From: Apostichopus japonicus
Taxonomy: Eukaryota > Echinodermata > Holothuroidea > Aspidochirotida > Stichopodidae
Assembly: GCF_037975245.1 (NCBI RefSeq)
Contig: NC_092569.1
Location: 28,681,668 to 28,745,667, forward strand
Length of the DNA stretch: 64,000 nt
Direction: 5' to 3'
Shown here: piece after piece, positions 34,577 to 46,800 of the stretch
How positions within the stretch are numbered: position 1 is the first letter of the stretch
Layout: every line of letters begins with the position of its first letter
The notes under the pieces: model-generated
What the model was told of the DNA's origin: nothing
Databases searched by the model: none
The model's input: only the letters and a program-made list of their open reading frames with translations
Program-made: the position numbers and the translations under genes

Positions 34577-34681
34577 ATTAATTGTACAGAAATAGAGACT
34601 ACAGCACTGTGGGCTCATGGATCTAACTTTGAAGGCAGAACAAAATGGTACTTTGTATTCTTAAAGAAAGGGACAAGATGA
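34577..34681 (+). pseudogene. RidA-like relic, terminal exon
   Basis: After GATTTTGATATAG the frame reads INCTEIETTALWAHGSNF and continues to TGA at 34679-34681. The EIE motif holds the catalytic-site Glu of the family. The C-terminal extension beyond EIETTA is longer than usual, consistent with loss of the normal end. Confidence 0.75.
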
Positions 34682-35740
34682 GATCATCTGGATATCTTCT
34701 TTGAAAGCTTTAAGTACCAATGCCAAATACTGTATGAGAGTAAACATCCCTTCAATGAATTAAAACAAATATATTTTTCAATCTTTTTGATATCCAGAAT
34801 AAATCTGAAATTTAATTTTGATCTTGTTTTGAATGATCATTTCAGAATGCAAGAATCGAGATAGAATGAATAGCGTCATTTGGCCATGCCGTTCGACCGA
34901 TGAGCAAGCTGTGATTGGACGATTGTCTATCTTGAAACTGATGACAATTGCCATGACAACTTCATCGCCTCATTATAATAGTATAATTGCGAAATTTGCT
35001 GCTGTAATAATGAAGAAATCATACAGATTCAATATATGTAAAAACGAAATGGATTTTTGACTTTATAGGCAACAGTTTATAATGAAAGAGAATAGTGGCG
35101 TCCATTCTATTTTAATTTGATGCTTGGAAAGAAGACGGCGCATCCAGCCGAGATGCAGCGATCGATATGAAAATGAAATATTGACACGTTGCTTCATGAT
35201 GTTTGATTACAATGCAGACAAAACAGCATAAAGTACATAAAGTCAAATGCTAGGGATTTTTGAGAAGTGTTTTATTCAAATGAAGATTACAAGTTACGCT
35301 GCTATAGGGCATGCTGTATGAATCAAAAACGATGATGTGGAAAGTTCAGATTTTAAAATTACCACTTTGCTATTTACATGTGGACTATACTGTTAAGAAA
35401 GTGTCTTGGAGGTAAAATCAGAGTTGTTAGCAAGTGTCACATGGATGGGTCAAGACACTAGTGGGTCCAGAGTACTCACTGACAGAAGGGGTGGGCAAAT
35501 GATTTGTTTCCAGACTGTGCCCTGGGTGTTATATTTTTGCAAAATGTATAGCAAAGTTAAAACAATTGTAATAATGTCCAAATTATTATTATCGTATTTG
35601 CATGATCTTCCTCACCAAATTCGTAGGGTATGTGCCGTACCTACTTCGCCAAATTGGTAAGTGAATAGCACGAAACCTGCATATGTCAATTTTAATTCAA
35701 CATATGTCGATCTCTTCCACATATGTATGCATTGTATGTA
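34682..35740. other. Unique intergenic sequence, nothing recognised
   Basis: AT-rich sequence without convincing exons, RNA genes or terminal repeats. Confidence 0.4.
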
Positions 35741-35741
35741 T

Positions 35742-35970
35742 TTTAGATCCTCCTGCAAGCAGGAACTCGGGAAGAAGCCTCATTGGCTTATCAAAGCCGC
35801 AAGCTGACCGAAATCAGTCTATAAGATTCATATTTAACGTCCATGATTATGAATTGTCAATTGTCAACAACTCTGTAACTGGACGACATACATTAAACTT
35901 GGAATGACTCGAACTGGGGTCCATATGGTTGGAAGGCAACGGCGTTAACCACTGAGCTTACACTCCTTAG
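35742..35970 (-). mobile_element. tRNA-derived SINE, minus strand
   Basis: Read on the minus strand from about 35970, AGCTCAGTGGTTAACGCC resembles a tRNA A box and CCAGTTCGAGTCATTC a B box, about 35 bases apart. A body containing GGACGTTAAATATG follows. A similar TTAACGTCC word occurs in the SINE at 59804-59996. Confidence 0.7.
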
Positions 35971-35984
35971 TGTTGATTCCTTGC

Positions 35985-36285
35985 TGATATGTTGATTCCT
36001 TCCAATCGCAGCACTAGAAAACAACATGTGACACTTGTCGTCCAATGAGAGGATGAGAAACCGACAAATGTAAAGTTAATATGACAAAGGCCTATGTAGA
36101 TTTCTTTCACATTTGACAGGTCTTTTCCCATCGAAGCACTAGAAAATATCATGTGACAATTGTGGTCCAATAAGAGCATGAAACACTGACATGTGTCAAT
36201 TTACTTGGACTTATGTCAATTTAATTTGACGTATGTCGAGTTCGTCCAATCATAGCACCAACATCTGTCAGTGTAATTCAACATA
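35985..36285. repeat. Degenerate repeat of about 100 bp
   Basis: CCAATCGCAGCACTAGAAAA/CCATCGAAGCACTAGAAAA and GTGACACTTGTCGTCCAATGAG/GTGACAATTGTGGTCCAATAAG recur, together with several CATATGTCGATTTC-type words (also near 35676-35710). Confidence 0.65.
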
Positions 36286-36458
36286 TGTCGATTTCTATGG
36301 CAAGTTTAGAGAAGGACAGGAGCGTGACGAGTGTTACCTCGAACGCCTAGCGTTATTCTTCCAGGCTAATAACATACGCGATGACAGAGCCGTGAGTACG
36401 TTCCTCACTGTGGTAGGTCCGGTAGCCTATGCGTTGTTAAAATCGCTATCGTCACCGA
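36286..36458 (+). pseudogene. Ty3/Gypsy-like gag fragment
   Basis: The frame reads FREGQERDECYLERLALFFQ, ANNIRDDRAVSTFLTVVG and PVAYALLKSLSSP. This pattern (ERL..FF.ANNI...VGP.AY.LL.SL) is typical of the retrotransposon-derived gag capsid region of Gypsy elements. No pol or LTR is attached. It is followed directly by a 45-bp tandem repeat. Confidence 0.8.
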
Positions 36459-36637
36459 CGGGCTACAATCCAGGCTTCGTCGTACTACGAGGATCGACCC
36501 CGTCAGGCTACAATCCAGTCTCCGCTGTACTATGAGGATCGACCCGATCGGGCTAAAATCAAGTCTTCGTCGTACTATGAGGATCGACCCCATCGGGCTA
36601 CAATCCAGGTTTAGCCGTACTTTGAGGATCGACCGCA
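36459..36637. repeat. 45-bp tandem repeat, four units
   Basis: Units read GGGCTACAATCCAGGCTTCG, TCGTACTATGAGGATCGACC, with variation. The period is a multiple of three, which opens spurious frames. Confidence 0.85.
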
Positions 36638-36727
36638 AATTTGGCATATATTCCCAATGATGATGGTTTTATTGTGTTTTAACTAGTGTCATACGTTGCT
36701 ACTCTATCGAAGTGGGTGATATAGTAG

Positions 36728-37020
36728 CAGTGGCGTAGGAAGGTACTTTTGAGTGGGGGGGCTGAAGACTGATGGCCGGCCTGGGGGAGGGGTCTAAGGG
36801 GAGGGGGTATCCCCCTCCCCTTTGGATTTTTTTGCATTTCCAGGTGGCCTCAGATGCAATTTGGTGCAATATAGCACACTTCAACACCCACTCCATTTTG
36901 TAAACTTAATTTTGTATTTTCACCTGGCCTTAGATGCAATTTGGTGCTCCAAATGAGATTTTTTTTCTCATTTGGAAATGAAAAAGGGGTTTTCTGACCT
37001 GCGAACCGGGGGGGCGGAAT
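36728..37020. mobile_element. Truncated inverted copy of the 'GGCGTAGGAA' hAT-like family
   Basis: It starts CAGTGGCGTAGGAAGG and proceeds through the reverse complement of the 20374-20749 element up to GGGGCGGAATGATACT, then stops. The other terminus is missing. Confidence 0.85.
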
Positions 37021-38420
37021 GATACTACGGAATATTTTATGACAGTTTTTGAAATTAATTAAGAACTTCCATTTCATATTACAGTTTTCTATAGAAGACT
37101 TGCGACTTTTTACACAACACTCAATCACAATAGGTATATGAATACATAATTGTCGTTGCCACCGCTTTCTAACTGTTTACATACGTATGTGCTTTCAAGT
37201 GATCATGAAAAGTACGTTGGTTCTGAAAGAACACTTGTGTAGACTTTCCGTGTATAGGTATAAGCAGGTAACAACTCCCATGGTATGGGTTACGCGATAT
37301 CTCGACCATTTGATAATTTTAGTCAAAATGTCATGTAGTGTAATTGTCATCAAAAATCTTGTTTTGTCAAGTTTAGTTTATTTAACGCAACAACTCATAA
37401 ATGTTAAATGTGATGTCAAGATACCATGTTAATGATGTTTTGCATAAACTATATCAATGACTTTGTACATGTAAACAGGTAACGTGCAAGAAGCAACTCG
37501 AGAAATGGAAATTTTCGTCAAGATGTCACTTGTTCCTCACTCGGCAAATATCGCATATGTTGACACGCTGTCGAGGTATACTAACATAGTGCTTTTACAT
37601 TTCGTCTGCATGTGCCGCCAATGCCACCGTCATAAAAGAATACAATAAAAAAAAGGGGGTGGTGAGCACAAAATTTCGCCGAAGTCCGTTTTGGGGTTAG
37701 ATCTAAGGAAGGGGAGACCAATAACCATGGGCGTATAGGAGCCCAATTGGTTTGGGTGCTGTAACGATTTGCCCGAAAAATGTAACCAAAATTGAAGGTC
37801 GTACTGGTGAAACCCCTTTTGAGAATGTGCTACTAAATTAAAAGGTGCTAAACTTAGATACATACTGGTGCTACCATTGGAAGGAAACTTATGTATACAA
37901 GATTTTCACTTTTCAGGTTATTCTCCCAATATATTTCTGTATAACTTTTTCACTAGTTGGCGTCAAAAGTGTGTGTGTGTATGGGGTGGGGGTGGGCTAT
38001 GCGGGCATGCCACCCCCTATGCACACAACTCCGCAACATCAATGCCAGATAAGTCGGGCACGTTTAGAACGTTATAGTCTATTACTACCTTAAGCTGAGT
38101 TTTTATACGGAACTACTGACTCTCTTCAAACAAGATCATTGTATATATTGCTCCACATTGTTATCACAATTGTTGAATCTTGAATATGCATGAAACATTA
38201 CATACGTCATCCACCATCATGACCAATTAAAAGTCACTATATGGGTGACTCTATTGGACGCTTTATGAAGATGGTAATAACTACTGGCAAACGGTCAGTA
38301 ATTCTTCATTAGTATCACAGAACGGCAAGACATACATGATACGTACCTACTTACCACAGAAAAAGACACATTTGATAAACTTAGATTGTTTTTCCCTTTC
38401 CGCCTCTGGATTTGTTCAAA
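37021..38420. other. Region upstream of gene B
   Basis: It contains an inverted terminal piece of the 27982 hAT-like family (37726-37800, CATGGGCGTATAGGAGCC). No promoter element can be called with confidence in the last 300 bases before the gene B start codon. Confidence 0.45.
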
Positions 38421-38511
38421 ATGGAGAAAGGAGGATTAAAGCAGTGTCGATCACCATTTCTTATTCATCTTCTGATTGCTGTCATTCTGCTTCTTGGAGG
38501 GAGGTCTCAAG
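38421..38511 (+). CDS. Gene B exon: signal peptide
   Basis: ATG in the context TCAAAATGG. It encodes a 30-residue leader with the hydrophobic core FLIHLLIAVILLLGG followed by RSQA, a plausible signal peptidase site. It ends in phase 1 before GTAGGC. The next exon completes the split codon as Ala. Confidence 0.85.
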
Positions 38512-41500
38512 GTAGGCTTAATTTTACCAAAATGTACCTTTTTAACAATGATATACATTAAGTGCGCGCATGAGTGAACAACAGTAATAGTGTTCTGGAA
38601 ACAACCATGTCGACATAATTGTATACCTAATTTATAGCCTACAAGTTTTTACTTCAGAAATGCATAACGTCACATTTTTTCTTCTTCTGGGGATGGACCT
38701 CCAGCTCTTCCACATGACGGAGTTCCCTTCAACGATCCCAAGGTCATACCAGTTATCTTCGTATAAGATCTAAGGTGAAATGTTATATGCTATACTTCCA
38801 GCACAATTGGACTGCAGGACTAAGCCAGCGTTGCCAGTCCCCCGCCCGCCCCCGCCCCCGCCCCCCTCCCCCGCCCACGCCCACGCCCCCGCCCCACCCA
38901 AAAAACACATTTATGTTGTTCAATCCGACTTAAGGTAGCTATAGACCTATAGGATTGGGTAAAAACATTTACCAAGTTTCACTCGATATTGCTCATCTAA
39001 GAGGCCCCCAACTAAGCTTGCACGGTTTCGTGAAAACCCAAAACCGTTTTTTTTTTGTAGCCAAAAAAAACGAATCTGGCTCAAAAACCGGTTTTTTTTT
39101 ACCTTCCCGAATTTCATTGAAAACATCCAAACCTCTGACGGAGGTGTCGCGATCGCTAAGATGCGTATTTTTGAAGCTATACCAACACTGCTGCAAAAGT
39201 CTATTTCGTTCGCAGTAACGGGTAAAAAATAAGGAGAATAAATTCAAGAACTGTTACTATCGTCATGACTCTCTTTTTATTACCCACGTTAACTTAACTT
39301 AAAAGTAAAAATGTCGAAAAGAAATGTGTTTAGTGAAATTCTTTCTTAAAGTTTCAACATCACGTATACACGTATCGTTTTTCTTGTGTTTACTGTACTC
39401 CACGAAGTTCAAGTTTGTGTTCCGAAAAAAATAACGGTCAACCCGATCACCCGATGGTCTCGTCAGAGAGAAAACTACTCTGATAATGTACAAGTAAATA
39501 TTTACTTTCAATCGTCTAAGAATTTCTGTTAACTAAGGAAGGGTTTGCTTACTGTTTAACATGCTAATGATGATAAAAATAGAATTCGTTGGTTAACAGA
39601 TATAAATTTGCTCCAGATGGAGAATCTTCTTAAACGTAGATGTTATTGTAATACCCAAATGTACACACACAATGTTATTGCTAATAAGGTATCAAAACCA
39701 ACATTTGGCCCCTCATACCTTGAGAACCTGGTGTCCAATTAAAGCGGGAGTTGGTTTCCTCTATATGCACACAGAGCTCTATCTTATATCAAACTATTGA
39801 CAAACTTTTTTTCTTTGCCCCGTATCTCCCAAAATGAGCATATTTTTTTCCAGATTGACCTCATAGTAGGATGTAGTTTGACACACATTCAAAAAAGCAA
39901 CATGACAAGTCTGCAAGACCATCCTAACCACATGTAAGTTTATTACAACCAAACCAAACCCTGACCTCTGATAACTTCGCACAGGAACGTCGCACAGGGG
40001 TCAACCCATGGACAATATTGATCGGAAAGTACCTTTGAGATCCGATTATGGCCACGAAAATTCAAATAACCAAAAAACTAATAAATGTCACCGGAGGTCA
40101 ACCTGAGGTCAAAGGTCACCTAGATGCGGGTCCACTACTGGATTACAATAGTGTAACTCCCAACCTTGACGGACATTTTGTTCTCAAGTTATTGCAAAAA
40201 TACTAGTTTTTGACCCCTGATTGACCTTTGACCTTACACACACTCTCCGCCTGCATGAATGCATAGGTTACGATTATCATCGAACCAAAAATAGTAACGA
40301 AATTCGGTCGGCAAAAACTGGTTTCGGTACTAGGCCTAAAACCGGTTTACCGTGCAAGCCTACTACCCCCAACTCTCAACGAATTGCGAACAAACATAAT
40401 TCCTACCCACATATATAGGGGCAGTTGTCAAAAAAATAACAACAACTTTGTATTTGTTGTTTGTTCTCCCCGATTTTAACAAAACTTTGGCCGATTGCCC
40501 CTGGTGGCAGCCCCTGGTATAGACAGTAATATTTGTGTTACACTTCCATTAGGCTAGGCCTATATACAATAAAGATTCTGGATTACTTTCTGTTTATTTC
40601 ATTACTTTTCATCCTCCGAGGAGGTATAAGAGCCACAATACAATGAAGATGGGAGATAGTTTAGCTAGAGGTCTTTGACGTCGACTCCTTTGAAGGAGTC
40701 TGAGGTTATTTCCTCCCCCAATTTCGACTGGTCAAACCCCTCATTCTTCCCTGGGATGGATCACAGTGGGTAGTCTGTGATGTCATTACGGCAAATGTTT
40801 TTCACAACCTTTATTTTTCTATTACAATCTTCTTGTTCATTTATCCTTGATATAGTTGGAATGTTTGTTCGCTTAGCTGTCAAGGTTCTTTGCCATTTTA
40901 GAATTTCAACAAAATGCAACTTTTTTTTAGTAGTAATAATAATAAATAATAAAATAATAATAATAAATCCAGAAAAGCAAAAAAACATTTTCCGTTGGAT
41001 TGCCATGATCATATCATTGACTCTTTTGTTGCCAGATCTGCATTCAGAAAGTTCCACTTCATTTTGTAAAAATTCATATCGTCACCTTTTAACATCCTAT
41101 GAGGGTGTGGGTCTCCCCTAAGGATACAGAAAATGTCAAGAATTTATATTAAGCATACAACTTCAGCCAGTGGAAGATATCCCTCTAAATATTCCTGTAT
41201 GACGAGATAAGTAAAGTTTTGAAGCTTTTCAATATAGAAGAAGTAAGTGTACACATAGGATCTGCTTACAGGTGGTAGGATCAGGGGCGGGGGGGGGGGT
41301 GGGACGGGGGTTAACAACCCCCACATTTTCCAAAATAGCAAATGTGCCCTACTGGCAAATAAAATGTGCCCCTTTGGGGGGGGGGAAGAACTGTCTTTTG
41401 GAATATCATAAGCCTTTGTTAAATTTTAATATTTCAAATTAATTATTTATTTTTAGTCTGTACATGCTATTCTAAAATGGCATCCCATATCTTTTTGTAG

Positions 41501-43848
41501 CACGGTTAACAAACAATCTCAAAAAATAAAAAAATCAATGTTGCAGCTCATTCTCCTAGGATATTATTCTATACTTGATGATGCCAAACCCTACTTCTGT
41601 GTCTAGAGTTTTGAGGCTATTGATGCACGCCTTGCTGTACTACAAAGGAGATTCCCTGGAATTACTGCAGGGTCATATACAATACTAACCCATATGGAGG
41701 AAATTATAATTCTAAATGCAGCAAATGGCATAGCTTTTAAGATATCAGATCAGCTTGTGAAAACAGACAACAGTGACATTGATTTTCCGCATTTGGATGC
41801 ACAGCTTAGGTTGTTAAGGGGTACTATTCTTCAGCAATTTCCTGATGTAAAAAGAATTACATCAATGAGCACAATCATTTCTGCTAAAGCAGAAACACCC
41901 AAATGTCCAGCCCTTACTTTCAGAGTTGCAAAACTCATTCATTTATATTTGTTGGCAGTTGGCTCATTTAAGTACCGCTTCAGCTGAAAGATCGTTCTCC
42001 ACACAGCGTCTTCTAAAGAATTATCTGAGAAGCACAATATCACAAAAGAGATACAACAGTCTGATGTTATTGAATGTACACAAACCTAAAACCGATGACT
42101 AGGATTTAACCGAGATTGCTAAAGACTTTTACTCAAGGAATAAACACAGGAGGAGTTTTTTTTTTGTTTTGGAAAGTTCTAAATTATGTATGGAGAGAAG
42201 TACAGATGTAGGTTGATAGAGTCATGTGCACCATAACAGTATTGATAGCATACTAACACATCATATATATTTAAGTGATATGGCCATTGGCCGGCATGTG
42301 CATCGGTTTATAGCATATCGAGTGGTGGTTATGGAATGAGAAAGTGCCCCTCTGATGTTGTTCCCCCTCACTTTTTTGGAAGCTTCCTACCCCCCTGTAT
42401 GCTTACCTGTCTATTGCAGCAATAAGGTGGTCCATTACCTGGTTATTTCTCGGACTGAAAACGTCATTTAAAATAATTTGCTTTAGTTCTCTGTCATAGC
42501 ATACAAGTTTTCTTTATTTTGATTCAATCATTTAAAACGATTACATGAATTATACACACTTTAGAAAAGAATTAGAACAATTTCCCGCTTGTAAATTAAA
42601 ATAAAACTTGTTGATAAATTTTATCGTAACTCTTCCTGTAATGTTTCATGTGATTCCTGTTTAACAGCTCGTGACAATCCTGGTTCATGCCCAGTGGTAG
42701 CACCGAAACCAAATGACCATGTTACAAAAGAAGGTAAGTTCAACAACGAAGCAGTAAACTTAATCTATACACTAACCGTTACAGTTTAGGAAAAATCCAC
42801 TAGAGTGACGTGTGCAGGATTTGGAAGTTGATGGGGGGGGGGGGGGAATTCTGTTACCGATTTAGGAAGAGCTTGACGTTTTATTGAAGGCCGTCCCCTC
42901 AGCCCGGAGGCGTCGTTTTATTCTTTCCCGAACAAAAATGTCATAATCCTCGACTGAGGTCAGGGCATGGTGACCTCATCAGTGGCGTAGCACATAAAAT
43001 TCTATTCCTCCCCTAATAAAATCAAGGGTAATAAGCCCCCCCCCCAGTCCCACCACCCACTAACTGAAAGATAGAATAATACACAAATGTGTTAATTTAA
43101 TTTGCATACACATATATAGTATGTAAGTATATTACAATTGAAGCGTTTGAAAAATTTCAAAATTTGTGAACTATAACACTATAAAGGAGAGGGGTTTAAC
43201 TCCTTAGACCATCCTCAGAGGACATAACATCTGATGGTGATTGAGCGTTCCCGTTGCTGCCTCCCCCCCCCCCCCCTCTCCTTGCGCATTACACTGATCT
43301 TTTCATATTTCTCGGGACCTTCAGCCAGTTTCTGCGGTCAAGTTAAATGATATTAGTATCATATTTTGTTCACATTATCTGTACCAATGTTACATCCAAT
43401 GCCAGCAAGCTATCACGTAAGCTAACAACATATAGTGCTTTATGTGTTTACATTTGATGTTGCATGCAGGACTTTGATAATGACTGTATAGTCATTAACA
43501 TTTTTACCGGTAAGATTGTGAAAGGATTTTTTATTTGAGGCGGTTCGAGGGTTATTGAATCGACTTGATGTCGTCTTTATGGAAAAGCAATGTCAAATAT
43601 ACTGTATGGTGTGCCCATTATGAACTTCTCATTTTTAACCAGAGATATAAGAAACAGCCAACCACCAAAAAATGTGATATTTATTTTATGAATTTCCCAT
43701 AACATTATTTCAAATATCACAAACATATAATAAGATAGAAATATATTGTTTTGTAATTACCTTTTCATCTATGAGAATAATTCATTCTATTTGCATATTT
43801 AGACTCAATTATGAAACAATTTATTTTGTTTATAATGACACAAATCAG

Positions 43849-43889
<41 letters not shown>

Positions 43890-46800
43890 TTGTTTTTTAT
43901 ACAATCACAATGTTCTACATCTCTAACTACTCATTTTCATAATTAATTAATCATCTGAAGTTGTCGGATATGTTTTATTCTTTCGGCAAAACAAACTCAA
44001 GATTTCACGGCAATCTTATGGATATGTCTTGGATTCAGAATACAACAATGAACAACCATTACTGGATGTGTTAAATACAAAAGACTCAACACTAACCCAC
44101 GCAGGGCCCTTATACTCTGATATTCCCCTTAATTATTTTCTTGTGTTGTAATTGGCTCAGCTTATAAAAGTGATCAGTTTTTTTTATAAGATTGGTGATA
44201 GTTCAAATAAATGGAATACTTGATGCGCCACTTTGAGTACAACATCCAGTGAGCGTGTGGTGACCACAATTTGCTACAGTAAATTTTGCCAGGAACCTAA
44301 ATTATGAACAGGATATTGCTGTCTTAAGAATTGATAAAATATCAAGATCTATTAGAAGTATGCAGTGTGATGGTAGCCATTTTGTGTGGCACTGTATGTA
44401 TATCTGTAGTTGGTCAATTTTGTGATTTCAGACATGGTTATGAGCAAAAGGAAAGGCAACTTTTGGAACAAGTTGATTATGGTAGCGTCACGTCATTGCC
44501 AATGAACCTACCATTGCAAACTAGGCGTGCAGTATATGTGGGTATGGAGGGTAAAGGGGCTGTGGTAACATTAAATAAAGAAGCTTCTCTTTTGCACCAC
44601 TTTTAGCACATATATATGACTCGTTTGTGATCATATTATGGTGTTCCTTTCATACGTACATACTGAACACCTAGGCCTAATTTGTATTGTCTTAGCTAAT
44701 TCATGGTAAAAATCATCTCTTCTTGAGACGATATTATTGTCTGTATTTTGACCTACTGATAGCTACCAATATGTACTCAAGCAAACCTGTAAAGACCACC
44801 CCAAAGCAAACTACAAGCAGTGAAACAACTGGCTCGACTGTCAGGGAAGGTACAGTAAATGTAGATGTTAGGTATGTAAGGGAAGAAGGAAGGATTCATG
44901 CTTACAAGTTCACCTGAGCCTCTTTCTTTGAGACCATTGTCACCTTGTTTTTTATTGATTTTTGTTACACTTTTTGGATCTGAATTGTGTTTATAAAACC
45001 AGCATGGCAACCTTGGTTGACTTTATTAAAACCATTTTTGCCATGACAAACTATAACTCCTTGTAAGTTACTATTAGAGGCCACAACATTGTACATGTGT
45101 TTTATCACGTTTTTGTATTGCATCGCAACATGAGCTGACTTAACAATGGTCTTTGCATGTTAGACTACATAGTCCAGCCACTTAAATTAATGAGACTCAG
45201 ATGATTACCACTGTGTAATAGAATTACAACCTTGACTGATAGAAATATATACATGTTTAAATAGTCTACAACATAACAACATTAATTCTGTACCTAAAGC
45301 CATCCTTTAAGCTAGCTGCTCACTGCCCCGACTGACCGACGTGAACCGACTGACCGACAATGACCACACTGACCTACGTGACCCAACTGACGACGTGACC
45401 CGACTGACCGACATGACCTAACCCTACTCTACTGTTATGACCTAATCTTCAACAGTGGTAAAGACCCATATAGTCTTTCAACTGACCCCTGCACATTTGA
45501 ACTACATATATTAACGATGCGTGAAGACGTCCTCGTTAAGCTAGGTGACATGTGTCATGCAAAATTATTTCCCCATTTATAACTTTGCATAATTGGTTAA
45601 AACTGTTCAATGTCTGTACTGGTATATATATACATATATACCTGCTCTTTCAAACCTTTCCAATAACAACTTTTAAAGCTCTTTATCAGTGTTTTATTTC
45701 CTTTCACATTTATTTTGACCTACTGATAGCTACCAATCTGTACTCAAGCAAACCTGTGGAGACTACCCCAAAGCAAACTTCAAGTGGTGAAACAACTGGC
45801 TCGACTGTCAGGGAAGGTACAGTAAATGAAGATGTTAGGTATTTGTATTTGTATATTTATTTGTTTCATCACTATTTACAATGTGACAGGAAGTCTCCTA
45901 TGTAAGGGAAGAGGGAAGGATTCATGCTTACTAGTTCACATGAGCCTCTTTCTTTGAGACCATTGCCACATTGTCTTTTATTGATTTTTGTTACACTTTT
46001 TGGATCTTAAATGTGTTAATAACATTGACAAACAACAAATTTCCGACATTACATCTTAAGGATGTACAGTAGAGAGAGCAAAATCAGAGCATTGGAAACT
46101 AGAGGAAGCTTGTTTCTTGCTGTAAAACTCAAATGATGGCCCCACATTGCCCTGACTGACCTCCCCCTGCCTGACGTCAACTGCCATGACCTAATTTTCC
46201 ATAGTTGTGATGACCCATAGTCTTACAACACACTCCTGCACACTGAATGACTAATGAGCACAGACAACGACTGTGTTATGTTAACAAACTGTGCTCCTTT
46301 AAATATGTCCCATGACAAAATCATTAGTTACAATAATTATGAAAACTCTGCAGCTTGAGTCGTGAACTGACACAAAATGCTCACTGCCAGCCAGAGAAAC
46401 GTTAAGTCTTTGTACATGTTCAGTTATTGGGACTGAAACAGACATGACTTTCAAATGGGTAAAGTTACCATAATTTGATAGAGTAGAGATCTGTGAAAAC
46501 TCTATGGTTAGCCTGTATTGTTAGACCTATAATATTATAGATACAGAGCTATGCATGGGTTCACTGTAATCACCATACCACCCTAGCTTCACGCAAAGAC
46601 AGTAGATTGCCCTCTTGTTTTGTTTGTGACGGTGACTCCCTGTGTTCCCTTAAGTCGCGTACTGTGTTATACATATGTAGTTGCAGTGATATACACTGTA
46701 GTCGCTGTCCTCTTTAGTCAAACTGTAACCACTTTTTCAATCCCAAGTATAATCCACAAAGCCGAAACCGCCAAAATTGCCATAGATCGAGTTAACATCA

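Larger units (their letters stand above)
23025..34681 (+). pseudogene. RidA/YjgF/UK114 family gene (reactive imine deaminase), broken
   Basis: Five segments with splice borders fit this family: 23025-23047 (MAAPIPI), 23901-24009 (VIDGKTAYLSGQSGLDP ... GGIEAETRQ), 25897-25964 (VKVTVFLTDLNDF, then MNEVYRQ), 33329-33384 (YFPKNFPARSAVKVAGLVV) and 34577-34681 (TEIETTALWAHG ... stop). Intact RidA hydrolyses 2-imino acids released by PLP enzymes. Its Arg in the PAR motif and the Glu in EIE are visible. Several features argue that it is not functional: the exon for the conserved ALKN...AAG helix is not found, the third segment needs one extra base to stay in frame, and the first exon lacks the usual AIGPYSQ motif. 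A sequencing error could explain only the frameshift. A LINE sits where the missing exon would be. Confidence 0.75.

Noticed and set aside
40777-41121. A 114-residue hydrophobic frame
   Set aside because: Low-complexity AT-rich translation without start context, homology or splice support.
44331-44606. Ninety-one-residue frame in a gene B intron
   Set aside because: No recognisable family, no splice support, located between two phase-matched exons.
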